This document shows, in pieces, positions 23,425 through 31,616 of a DNA stretch of 64,000 nt (positions within the stretch are counted from its first letter, which is position 1; every line of letters starts with the position of its first letter). The notes beneath the pieces are model-generated. The model saw only the letters and a list, made by a program, of their open reading frames with translations, was not told where the DNA came from and made no database searches. The stretch is from Paludibacteraceae bacterium (GTDB lineage: Bacteria; Bacteroidota; Bacteroidia; Bacteroidales; Paludibacteraceae), in assembly GCA_017937025.1 (NCBI GenBank), contig JAGBEJ010000004.1, positions 186,001-250,000 on the forward strand, given 5' to 3'. The position numbers and the translations under genes were made by a program.

Positions 23425-25251
23425 ATGACAAGAGATGAAATATTGAACATAGTACACAATATGCCAGAGAGTCCTGGAGTGTATCAATATTTCAACGACG
23501 AAGGGACAATCATATACGTCGGAAAAGCGAAGAACCTAAAGAAAAGAGTCAGTTCATACTTCAACAGAGATTTAAGCCAAACTCCGAAAACACAAGTCTT
23601 AGTCAAGCAGATTAGAAATCTGAAATACATTGTCGTCAATTCGGAACAAGACGCACTGCTGCTTGAAAATAATCTCATCAAAAAATACCAGCCTCGATAC
23701 AACATTCTGCTGAAGGATGGAAAAACATATCCTTCAATCTGCATAACAAGAGAACCTTTTCCAAGAGTTTTCAAAACAAGAAACATAATAAAAAACGGGT
23801 CGGAATATTACGGACCATTTTCTTTCAACTATGTAGCTGATTCGGTACTTGAACTCATAAGAGACATCTACCCTATCAGAACATGCAGAACTCCGCTGAA
23901 CGAAAAAGACATCGCCAACGGAAAATACAAACTCTGCCTGCAGTATCATATTAAAAAGTGCAAAGGTCCATGTGAGGGTTACCAGTCAAGAGAGGATTAT
24001 ATGAAGATGATTTCGGAAGTGAGAGAAATCATCAAGGGAAATGTGCAGGACATTTCCGATATTCTAATGGACGAAATGAAGGCGCTCGCCACAGAATATA
24101 AATTTGAAGAAGCGCAGAAAGTGAAAGAGAAATATGATGTGATAGAAAAATTCAAATCGAAATCAATCATCGTTGACCGCTCGCTCACGAATCTCGATGT
24201 TTTCTCTTATGACGATGACGAAAATTCAGCCTTCGTTAATATTCTGCGAATTGTACACGGCTCAATCGTGCAAGGATTAACCATAGAATACAAAAAGAAG
24301 ATAGACGAGCCGAAAGAGGAAATTCTTGGAATGGCGATAATAGAACTGAGGGAAAGACTCAAAAGCGCATCAAGGGAAATCATAGTTCCTTTCATGCCAG
24401 ACATCGAGGAAATTGAAAACGCTAATTTCATTATTCCGCAGCGAGGAGATAAAAAACGACTGCTCGAACTTTCATTGCAAAACGTAAAGCAATATAAAGT
24501 CGATAAATATAAACAGGCTGACAAACTGAACCCTGAACAACGAAAAACAAGACTGACGAATAAGCTGCAAACTGTACTGGGCATGGACAAACCGCCTGTG
24601 AGAATTGAATGTTTCGACAATTCAAACATTTCAGGAACAGACGCCGTGGCTGGATGCGTAGTTTTCATAAACACAAAACCGTCGAAAAAGGACTACAGAA
24701 AATACAACATAAAAACAGTCACCGGTCCTGACGACTATGCTTCGATGAGAGAAGTCGTCTTCAGACGTTACTCGAGAATGATTAACGAAAATGCTCCACT
24801 ACCCGACCTGATAATAACCGATGGTGGACAGGGACAAATGGAAGTAGTCAGAGAAGTTATAGAAGACACACTGAATTTGAATATCCCTATCGCCGGACTT
24901 GCGAAAAACGACAGGCACAAAACCAACGAGCTGCTTTTCGGATTTCCGCCTAAAGTAATAGCAATGAAAACGACGGATGAACTTTTCAGATTTCTATCGA
25001 GCATACAGGAGGAAGTTCACAGATATGCAATTTCATTTCATCGTGACAAAAGAAGCAAGCACCAAGTAGCTTCCGAACTCGATAATATTAAAGGCATAGG
25101 CGAAAAAACAAAAAATGACCTGCTGAAGACATTCAAGAGCGTAAAACGAATTAAAGAGGCTGATTTTGCTGAATTAGAAAATAGCATTGGAAAAAACAGA
25201 GCGTCAATAATTTACACCTATTTTCACGGAACTTTAACTCCGCGAGAATAA
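23425..25251 (+). CDS. uvrC: UvrABC system protein C
   Basis: The 608-residue protein shows the N-terminal GIY-YIG nuclease (GVYQYFNDEGTIIYVGKAKN), a UvrB-interacting UVR segment near residues 200-235, the C-terminal RNase-H-like nuclease (ECFDNSNISGTDAVAG, PDLIITDGGQGQM) and a helix-hairpin-helix tail (IKGIGEKTKNDLLKTF). It makes the dual incisions in nucleotide excision repair. Many relatives have an apt gene between mnmG and uvrC; it is absent here. Confidence 0.95.
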   Translation: MTRDEILNIVHNMPESPGVYQYFNDEGTIIYVGKAKNLKKRVSSYFNRDLSQTPKTQVLVKQIRNLKYIVVNSEQDALLLENNLIKKYQPRYNILLKDGKTYPSICITREPFPRVFKTRNIIKNGSEYYGPFSFNYVADSVLELIRDIYPIRTCRTPLNEKDIANGKYKLCLQYHIKKCKGPCEGYQSREDYMKMISEVREIIKGNVQDISDILMDEMKALATEYKFEEAQKVKEKYDVIEKFKSKSIIVDRSLTNLDVFSYDDDENSAFVNILRIVHGSIVQGLTIEYKKKIDEPKEEILGMAIIELRERLKSASREIIVPFMPDIEEIENANFIIPQRGDKKRLLELSLQNVKQYKVDKYKQADKLNPEQRKTRLTNKLQTVLGMDKPPVRIECFDNSNISGTDAVAGCVVFINTKPSKKDYRKYNIKTVTGPDDYASMREVVFRRYSRMINENAPLPDLIITDGGQGQMEVVREVIEDTLNLNIPIAGLAKNDRHKTNELLFGFPPKVIAMKTTDELFRFLSSIQEEVHRYAISFHRDKRSKHQVASELDNIKGIGEKTKNDLLKTFKSVKRIKEADFAELENSIGKNRASIIYTYFHGTLTPRE

Positions 25252-25317
25252 GATGAAATATTTTTTCAAGCCTGCCGCAGGGTAAAAAACGATTCTCAAA
25301 GACTTAAAAACAGAAAA

Positions 25318-25773
25318 ATGAGAACAGTCATACAAAGAGTAACAAGAGCATCGGTGACCGTCGAAGGAAAAATCGTGTCGGAAATAAAAGACGGACTTTT
25401 GGTTTTGGTTGGAGTGGAAGATGTCGATACAGATGACGATATTGAATATTTAACTTCAAAGATTGTAAACCTGAGAATATTCAATGACGAAAACGGAGTG
25501 ATGAACAAATCGGTCATCGACATCAACGGCGACATAATAGCCGTCAGCCAGTTCACACTTTTCGCAGCCACAAGAAAAGGCAACCGTCCGTCATATATAA
25601 GAGCGTCGAAAAGAGAATTCTCTGAACCGATGTATGAGAAGTTCTGCGAATCGCTAAGCGCAAAGCTTTCAAAGAAAGTAGGCACAGGAGTTTTCGGCGC
25701 TGACATGAAAGTGGATCTGCTGAACGACGGACCGGTGACCATAATCATAGACAGCAAGGAAAAAGAGTTTTAA
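25318..25773 (+). CDS. dtd: D-aminoacyl-tRNA deacylase
   Basis: The 151-residue protein matches Dtd across its length: RTVIQRVTRASVTVEG at the start, the active-site SQFTLFAATRKGNRPSY, and the C-terminal GPVTIIID motif. It hydrolyses D-amino acids from mischarged tRNA. It is 66 bases after uvrC and 3 bases before the pyrophosphohydrolase gene, part of the same run. Confidence 0.95.
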   Translation: MRTVIQRVTRASVTVEGKIVSEIKDGLLVLVGVEDVDTDDDIEYLTSKIVNLRIFNDENGVMNKSVIDINGDIIAVSQFTLFAATRKGNRPSYIRASKREFSEPMYEKFCESLSAKLSKKVGTGVFGADMKVDLLNDGPVTIIIDSKEKEF

Positions 25774-25776
25774 TAC

Positions 25777-26121
25777 ATGGAAAATAACAATATAACACTC
25801 GCCCAGGCGCAGAAAGAAGTTGACGACTGGATAAAGAAATACGGTGTGCGTTACTTCAACGAACTGACTAACATGGCGATACTCACAGAAGAAGTCGGCG
25901 AAGTGGCGAAAATTATCGCAAGAAAATACGGTGAGCAGTCGTTCAAAGAATCGGACAAGCAGAAAGACCTTGGCGACGAACTTGCCGACGTGCTTTGGGT
26001 GCTTATCTGCATTGCCAATCAGACAGGAATAGACTTGACAGAACAATTCAAAAAGAATATAGAAAAGAAAACTGCCAGAGACAACGAAAGACACATAAAT
26101 AACAATAAACTAAAAGCATAA
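25777..26121 (+). CDS. MazG-like nucleotide pyrophosphohydrolase
   Basis: The 114-residue protein is a single MazG-type all-alpha NTP pyrophosphatase domain. The metal-binding acidic pattern appears as LTEEVGEVAKIIAR (EExxE-like) and DLGDELADVLWVL (ExxD). It probably hydrolyses non-canonical nucleoside triphosphates. Short single-domain versions between dtd and deoC are common in Bacteroidales. Four bases separate it from deoC. Confidence 0.85.
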   Translation: MENNNITLAQAQKEVDDWIKKYGVRYFNELTNMAILTEEVGEVAKIIARKYGEQSFKESDKQKDLGDELADVLWVLICIANQTGIDLTEQFKKNIEKKTARDNERHINNNKLKA

Positions 26122-26125
26122 CAAA

Positions 26126-27013
26126 ATGGATAACAGCAGAATAGAAAAAGCTATAATGGAGTACAGCAACACACTGAACACAGAAAAAGACGTGAAGACA
26201 GTGCTCGAAAGCGTAAAAGCGAAAGCTGAGAAAAACTATAATAAGGAAACACTCTACAAAATACTTAACTGCATAGATATCACATCGTTACATACTACAG
26301 ACACAGAGAAATCAATAACCGAATTCACAGAAAAAGTGAACAAACTGCCTGATAACTACGGAGATAAGGCAGGAGTGGCAGCTATATGCGTATATCCGTC
26401 GATGGTGAAGACTGTTAAAGAGACACTAAAAAACGACAATGTACACATAGCCGCAGTGTCTGGAGGATTTCCTCACTCACAGACATTCATGGAAGTGAAA
26501 GTGGCTGAAACACTGCTCTGTATAAACGATGGAGCTGACGAGATAGACATAGTGCTTTCATTAGGAAAATTCATGAACGGCGACATAGAAGAAGCTGCTG
26601 AGGAAATAAACGAACTGAAAGACTGCTGCAAGGATAAGCATCTGAAAGTAATATTAGAGTCAGGAGCAATAAAGAAATACGACGAACTGTATAAAGCATC
26701 TGTTCTCGCATTAGAAGCAGGAGCCGACTTCATAAAGACTTCGACAGGAAAGCAGCAGCCAGCCGCAACACCTGAAGCTGCTGTCATAATGTGCACAGCC
26801 ATCAAGGACTTTTACGAGAAGAGAGGAGAAATGAGAGGATTCAAGGCTGCAGGAGGAATATCGAAAGCTAAAGATGCCGTGATTTACTATACTATAGTAG
26901 AACAAATACTTGGCAGTCAATGGCTTAATAACAAATATTTCCGCATAGGAGCATCATCGCTGGCCAATGATATTCTCACATCTATAGAAGGAAAGGAAGT
27001 GGCATACTTCTGA
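26126..27013 (+). CDS. deoC: Deoxyribose-phosphate aldolase
   Basis: The 295-residue protein contains the DeoC core: VAAVSGGFPHSQTF, GADEIDIVLSLGKFMNG, and the Schiff-base lysine in GADFIKTSTGK, followed by GFKAAGGI. It cleaves 2-deoxyribose-5-phosphate to acetaldehyde and glyceraldehyde-3-phosphate in deoxynucleoside catabolism. It ends the mnmG-uvrC-dtd-MazG-deoC run; the next 384 bases hold the DnaA-box-like cluster. Confidence 0.93.
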   Translation: MDNSRIEKAIMEYSNTLNTEKDVKTVLESVKAKAEKNYNKETLYKILNCIDITSLHTTDTEKSITEFTEKVNKLPDNYGDKAGVAAICVYPSMVKTVKETLKNDNVHIAAVSGGFPHSQTFMEVKVAETLLCINDGADEIDIVLSLGKFMNGDIEEAAEEINELKDCCKDKHLKVILESGAIKKYDELYKASVLALEAGADFIKTSTGKQQPAATPEAAVIMCTAIKDFYEKRGEMRGFKAAGGISKAKDAVIYYTIVEQILGSQWLNNKYFRIGASSLANDILTSIEGKEVAYF

Positions 27014-27397
27014 TATTGAAAACTGTGTCAATAACTTGTCGATAACTGTTGATTGATGTCAATAGCGAATGTTGATAAAAAATTATCGACAGAGCAGATT
27101 TTTTATCAACACATAATACCCGGCAGATATCAACAGAAAACGACGCCGAAATATTATTACATTAACCAACCAATGGCGATGTATTAACACTTTTGGATAA
27201 AAAGGAATGAATCTAATAAAGAAGTACAATTTCAAGTATTTATATTTGCATCGTGCTTTGAGATGATTGTTGTCCTCAACTCATAATTATAAATTCAAAA
27301 TTTATTTCTTGGAAAGTTTTCAACACTATCGACAGCATATATTCTTATTCCTTTTTAGATATAAATATTTTAAATAATAAAATAAAAAAGAAAGCCG
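27014..27397. other. Candidate replication origin (DnaA-box-like cluster plus AT-rich DNA)
   Basis: Eight DnaA-box-like 9-mers lie within about 110 bases, in both orientations: TGTCAATAA 27026, TGTCGATAA 27037, TGTCAATAG 27057, TGTTGATAA 27070, TTATCGACA 27083, TTATCAACA 27103, ATATCAACA 27127, plus TGTTGATTG near 27048. TTTTCAACA and CTATCGACA follow back to back at 27317 and 27326, and GGTGGAAAA at 27397. The shared form TTATC(A/G)ACA is one base from the E. coli box TTATCCACA. AT-rich stretches at about 27280-27310 and 27355-27392 could be the unwinding element. No gene or transcription signal explains the cluster. Confidence 0.55.
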
Positions 27398-28372
27398 GTG
27401 GAAAACGTGGACATTTCAAAAGGTTTCGTGGACAAGCCTGTTCCTGCAGGCATTGACATTGTGAAGGAGATAAAAAGGCTTTGCAAGGAGAAAAACGCCG
27501 TAATCATGGGGCATTTCTATCAGCCTGCGGAGATACAGGACATTTCCGACTACATAGGCGACAGCCTTGCTTTGGCACAGCTGGCGCAGAAGACTACGGC
27601 CGACATAATACTTGTGTGCGGAGTGCACTTCATGGGCGAGACTGCCAAGATTCTTTGTCCTGACAAAAAGGTGCTCGTGCCTGACCTGAACGCCGGATGC
27701 TCGCTTGCTGACAGCTGCGATCCAGACGACTTCAAGAAGTTCATTGACGAACATCCTGGCCACAAGGTCGTTTCATACGTTAATACTACTGCCAAAGTCA
27801 AGGCTCTGACTGATATTTGCGTTACGTCTTCGAACGCGCAGAAGATAATCGACCAGCTGCCTAAGGACCAGAAGATAATCTTCGGACCGGACAGAAATCT
27901 CGGCAACTACATAAACAGCACTTCAGGCAGAAGTATGCTGCTGTGGGACGGCGCTTGCGAGGTGCATGAGAAATTCTCTCTCGAGAAGATTATTGCCCTT
28001 AAAAAGCAGTATCCAGGCGCTCCTGTATTGGCTCATCCGGAGTGCAAGAAGCATGTTCTTGTGGCGGCTGACTATGTAGGAAGCACCAAGGGAATCATCA
28101 ACTATGTGAACAATTCTGACAAGAAAACGTTCATCATAGCCACAGAAAGCGGCGTGATACACGAAATGAGGAAGCAGAACCCAGATAAGGAGTTCATACC
28201 TGTTCCGCCTGACGACAGCACATGCGCTTGCAACGAGTGCGCATACATGCGTCTCACGACACTCGAGAAGGTCTATAACGCTCTTAAGTATGAACAGCCG
28301 GAAATTTTGATTTCTGAGGACGTAAGAAAGAAGGCTGAAAAAAGCATTGTCACAATGCTGCAGATGTCTTAA
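27398..28372 (+). CDS. nadA: Quinolinate synthase A
   Basis: The 324-residue protein matches NadA: AVIMGHFYQPAEIQDISDYI, CGVHFMGETAKIL, GCSLADSC, and CACNECAYM containing late cysteines of the [4Fe-4S] cluster. It condenses iminoaspartate with dihydroxyacetone phosphate to quinolinate in NAD synthesis. The start is a GTG at 27398; another GTG at 27407 is possible and no ATG is near. nadB and nadC are not adjacent. A strong terminator follows. Confidence 0.94.
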   Translation: MENVDISKGFVDKPVPAGIDIVKEIKRLCKEKNAVIMGHFYQPAEIQDISDYIGDSLALAQLAQKTTADIILVCGVHFMGETAKILCPDKKVLVPDLNAGCSLADSCDPDDFKKFIDEHPGHKVVSYVNTTAKVKALTDICVTSSNAQKIIDQLPKDQKIIFGPDRNLGNYINSTSGRSMLLWDGACEVHEKFSLEKIIALKKQYPGAPVLAHPECKKHVLVAADYVGSTKGIINYVNNSDKKTFIIATESGVIHEMRKQNPDKEFIPVPPDDSTCACNECAYMRLTTLEKVYNALKYEQPEILISEDVRKKAEKSIVTMLQMS

Positions 28373-28392
28373 ATCGAATAAAACAGATATAA

Positions 28393-28426
28393 AAAAGCCA
28401 CTGACTTCAATCAGTGGCTTTTGTTT
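28393..28426. terminator. Bidirectional terminator between nadA and the tautomerase gene
   Basis: AAAAGCCACTGA (28393-28404) pairs with TCAGTGGCTTTT (28411-28422) around a six-base loop. A-rich and T-rich flanks on each side allow it to serve both convergent genes. Confidence 0.85.
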
Positions 28427-28444
28427 TATAGAGAATGCTCTGTT

Positions 28445-28672
28445 TTAATACATTTTCTTGCCGTTGAGCACCATCATTTTGTCCTTGTTAGGTTCTATTT
28501 CCTTCTTTTCCACGGTCTCCACCCAGTCCTCTGGCTTTATCTCCTCTATTGATATTGAGATAGCCTCTGGTTTGCATCCCCAGTTATCGACAAACGCTTT
28601 GTTTATCGCGTCAACTACTTTCTGTTTTGTCGCCTCGTCCTTAGGATAGGCTTTGATTCTGATGTATGGCAT
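28445..28672 (-). CDS. 4-oxalocrotonate tautomerase family protein
   Basis: This 75-residue protein begins MPYIRIKAYPK; removal of Met exposes Pro1, the catalytic base of the tautomerase superfamily. The beta-alpha-beta fold is visible, with the helix KVVDAINKAFVDNWG and the strand AISISIEEI. Substrate is unknown. It is 12 bases downstream of the deaminase gene and probably co-transcribed with it. Confidence 0.85.
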   Translation of the reverse strand: MPYIRIKAYPKDEATKQKVVDAINKAFVDNWGCKPEAISISIEEIKPEDWVETVEKKEIEPNKDKMMVLNGKKMY

Positions 28673-28684
28673 AGTATTCTGTTT

Positions 28685-29128
28685 TTAATTTTTTCTTTTT
28701 TGTTTAAAGAAGCTGCTCATAAGCGCTGCGCACTCTTCTTTCATTACTCCGCTTTCCACTTTTGTCTTTACGTGCAGTGCGTTCGGCGCGAATTTTCTGT
28801 AGCCTCTCTTGTCATCGTCGGCGCCATAGACTACCCTGCCTATCTGCGCCCACCCTAATGCTCCAGCGCACATGACGCAAGGCTCCACAGTGACGTAAAT
28901 CGTGCAGTCGGTCAGATATTTTCCGCCGAGTTTGCTTGACGCAGCCGTTATGGCTTGCATCTCGGCGTGGGCTGTTATGTCGGTCAGGTGCTCAGTGTAG
29001 TTATGTGCGCGGGCTATGATTATTCCGTTGCTCACTATCACGGCTCCTATAGGCACTTCGTCCATTTCCATGGCTTTCTTCGCTTCGTCGAGAGCCATTT
29101 TCATGAATCTTATATCGTCGTTTTCCAT
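28685..29128 (-). CDS. tadA: Nucleoside deaminase, TadA-like
   Basis: The 147-residue zinc deaminase has HAEM (His54, Glu56) and PCVMC (Cys84, Cys87), the zinc site and proton shuttle of the cytidine deaminase-like fold. Length and the N-terminal FMKMALDEAKKAMEMDEVPIGAVIV match tRNA adenosine(34) deaminase TadA, which makes inosine at the wobble position of tRNA-Arg. A guanine-deaminase role for this subgroup cannot be excluded by eye. Confidence 0.82.
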   Translation of the reverse strand: MENDDIRFMKMALDEAKKAMEMDEVPIGAVIVSNGIIIARAHNYTEHLTDITAHAEMQAITAASSKLGGKYLTDCTIYVTVEPCVMCAGALGWAQIGRVVYGADDDKRGYRKFAPNALHVKTKVESGVMKEECAALMSSFFKQKRKN

Positions 29129-29135
29129 TTATTTT

Positions 29136-29768
29136 TTAGAGATTAAGGAATATCAAGAAACCTATTATTCCTGATATGAATATGAACGAGAATCCTGTCA
29201 GATATCCTGCCAGCGTCTGCATCAGAGTGTGTGCCTTGAGGTAAACTCTCGCCGATGCCACTGCTCCCGAAAGCAGTATTATGATGCATATAGGCAGAGA
29301 GTAGTCGGCGGCGTACGATAGTTGCTGCACGAATAGGAATCCAGTCAGCGCGCCCATGCCGCAGCAATGTGCGCTTATCTTCCAGAAATGGTTCACGAGA
29401 CACATCACCGCCATGGCTATGACTCCGGCACCGAGCATGCACAGCACATAGTATGGCACCAGCATGGAGTGCATCGTGTATATGGCTATGGCGTAGCACA
29501 GCAGTGTGTAAATGTAAGGCAGCGTGCGCTCTTTGCGGTCGCTCATCTCCAAGTCGGTTATCATCCTCTTCTTTTTCATTATGAAGAAAGTGATAGCAGG
29601 CACGACGAATGTTGTTACAAACATGCTCAGCGTCACCGCTATTTTGTATTCTATCATTCGGCCTATGCTGTTCGGACCGAGCGTCAGAAACATGAGCATG
29701 ATGCAGTATGTGCCTGTCATCAGCGGATGAAAAAGGTATGATATGATTTTAGCGGCTGTTTTCATCAT
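29136..29768 (-). CDS. PAP2-like integral membrane protein
   Basis: The 210-residue protein has about six membrane helices. It shows a degenerate type 2 phosphatidic acid phosphatase pattern: a basic cytoplasmic stretch (KKKRMITDLEMSDRKERTLPY), SAH in WKISAHCCGMGALTGF where PSGH is expected, and ARVYLKAHTLMQTLAGY where SRxxxxxHxxxD is expected. It may be a lipid phosphatase or a catalytically altered relative. Its start overlaps the rpoN stop by 4 bases (ATGA). Confidence 0.7.
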   Translation of the reverse strand: MMKTAAKIISYLFHPLMTGTYCIMLMFLTLGPNSIGRMIEYKIAVTLSMFVTTFVVPAITFFIMKKKRMITDLEMSDRKERTLPYIYTLLCYAIAIYTMHSMLVPYYVLCMLGAGVIAMAVMCLVNHFWKISAHCCGMGALTGFLFVQQLSYAADYSLPICIIILLSGAVASARVYLKAHTLMQTLAGYLTGFSFIFISGIIGFLIFLNL

Positions 29769-31219
29769 ATTTCTTTTCTTAATCTTGCCACAGGTATTCC
29801 CAGCTGCTCTCTATATTTGGCGACTGTTCTGCGGGCTATTATGAAGCCTTTCTCTTTGAGTATCTCCATCAGAGCCTCGTCCTTTATCGGATTGTTCTTG
29901 TCCTCGTTGTCTATGCACTCTTTCAGGATGCTCTTTATGGCTCTCGACGACACTTCCTCGCCGTTCTCCTTCTGCATTGACTCCGAGAAGAAATATTTTA
30001 GCGGATATAGTCCGAACTCTGTCTGTATGTACTTGCTGTTGCTTACTCGTGATATTGTGGATATGTCGAGTCCGGTGATTTCAGCCACGTCTTTGAGTAT
30101 GAGCGGACGCAGGCAATTCTCGTCGCCTTTCAGGAAGAATTCCTTCTGCAGCTTCACTATAGTGGACATGACGAGGAACATCGTGTTGTTTCTCTGCTTC
30201 AGCGCGTCTATGAACCACTTGGCGGAGTCTATTTTCTGCTTTACGAACATCACAGCGTCTTTCATCTCCTTATTCTGCTCCTTGTTTCTGGAGTAGTCCT
30301 CGAACATTTCCTTGTACGTCTTGCTTATTCTCAAAGGTGGAATGTCGCTGTCATTGAGTGTCACGACAGGCTCACCGTTCTCAACGTCGAGTATGAAGTC
30401 TGGAGTTATGTGCTGCACATTGCTTTCTATCAGGTTGCCGAAGCTGGCTCCTGGTTTAGGATTAAGCTTCACTATCTCGCCGATAGCCTCTTTCAGGGCA
30501 TCATTGTCTATGTTCAGCCTTTTCTTTATGTTGTCGTATCGTTTTTTGCTGAACATTTCAAAGCAGTTGCCTATTATCTTTCTCGCTGTCTCGATGCTTT
30601 CGGTCGATGCTTTTCTTTTCAGCTGCACCATCAGACATTCCTGCAGCGTCGTGGTTCCCACTCCTGCCGGGTCGAGTTCCTGCACCACCTTTATCAGGCT
30701 TTCTATTTTCTCGACTTTTATTTCCTCTCCGGTCTGGAAGGCTATGTCGTCAGCCATCGACTCGGCGTCTCTTCTCAGGTATCCGTCGTCGTCTATGTTG
30801 CCGATTATGAACTCGGCTATTTTCTTGTCGTCGTCGCTCAGTTGGCGCAGGTTCAGCTGGTCCGACAGATAGTCGTGGAAAGTCGAGCCTACTGAGAAAG
30901 GCACGCTCTCCTTCTGCTCGTCGCGGCTTTTGTTGTTTATGTTCAGCTTATAGTCCGGTATGTCGTCGCCGTCCATGTATTCCTCGAAGTCCACATCGTC
31001 TCTTATCAGCTCCTTGTCGTCGCTGTTGTCCTCCATTTCCTCATTGGACATTTCGTCCTGCTCCTCGCCTTCCTCCAGAGCCGGATTTTCCTGTATCTCC
31101 TGCTCTATCTTGTCCTTGAGTTCAAGTCCGGTCACCTCGATGAGCTTAATCATCTGTATCTGCTGCGGCGACATTTTCTGCTGCAGCGTCTGCGTCTGTT
31201 TTAGTCCTTGCTGTGACAT
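29765..31219 (-). CDS. rpoN: RNA polymerase sigma-54 factor
   Basis: The 484-residue protein has the glutamine-rich region I (LKQTQTLQQKMSPQQIQMIK), an acidic region II (about residues 50-95), the core-binding domain, a DNA-binding domain and the RpoN box ARRTVAKYRE near the C-terminus. It directs RNA polymerase to -24/-12 promoters and needs enhancer-binding activators; none is encoded in this window. It lies in a minus-strand group with the thioesterase and nucleoside kinase upstream. Confidence 0.95.
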   Translation of the reverse strand: MSQQGLKQTQTLQQKMSPQQIQMIKLIEVTGLELKDKIEQEIQENPALEEGEEQDEMSNEEMEDNSDDKELIRDDVDFEEYMDGDDIPDYKLNINNKSRDEQKESVPFSVGSTFHDYLSDQLNLRQLSDDDKKIAEFIIGNIDDDGYLRRDAESMADDIAFQTGEEIKVEKIESLIKVVQELDPAGVGTTTLQECLMVQLKRKASTESIETARKIIGNCFEMFSKKRYDNIKKRLNIDNDALKEAIGEIVKLNPKPGASFGNLIESNVQHITPDFILDVENGEPVVTLNDSDIPPLRISKTYKEMFEDYSRNKEQNKEMKDAVMFVKQKIDSAKWFIDALKQRNNTMFLVMSTIVKLQKEFFLKGDENCLRPLILKDVAEITGLDISTISRVSNSKYIQTEFGLYPLKYFFSESMQKENGEEVSSRAIKSILKECIDNEDKNNPIKDEALMEILKEKGFIIARRTVAKYREQLGIPVARLRKEI

Positions 31220-31247
31220 AATTTATCTTGTCTTTTTTTGTTGTTCA

Positions 31248-31610
31248 TTACTTTTTTATGGCGCATGGGCGTCCGTCCTCGTCTATCTGCACGAGAGTCA
31301 CCTCCGTGGTGCATACCACTTCTTCGTCTCCTTGCGTCACGTCGCACCTTCTCGCCTCCACTTTCACTGTTATGCTTGTTATGCCTATCTTCACTGTCTC
31401 GCAGTAGAGTTTTATTATGTTATTGAGCTTCGAAGGCTTCAGAAACAAGCATTCCGACACTTTCAGAGTCACTGTGTTCGGGCTTTTTATCACCTCTCTG
31501 GCGTAGGCCGACGACGCGTCGTCTATCCATGCCATGAGCTTGCCTCCGTACAGATTTCCCCTCACTCCGATGTCGTCGTTCAGCACTATGTGTGTCGATA
31601 CTAATTCCAT
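31248..31610 (-). CDS. Acyl-CoA thioesterase, hotdog fold
   Basis: The 120-residue protein shows the hotdog pattern of YciA-like acyl-CoA hydrolases: NDDIGVRGNLYGGKLMAWID followed by the helix DASSAYAREVI, then strands VTLKVSECLFLKP and ITSITVKVEARR. It should hydrolyse acyl-CoA in the cytoplasm. It is 6 bases downstream of the nucleoside kinase gene and 28 bases upstream of rpoN. Confidence 0.82.
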   Translation of the reverse strand: MELVSTHIVLNDDIGVRGNLYGGKLMAWIDDASSAYAREVIKSPNTVTLKVSECLFLKPSKLNNIIKLYCETVKIGITSITVKVEARRCDVTQGDEEVVCTTEVTLVQIDEDGRPCAIKK

Positions 31611-31616
31611 ATTCTC

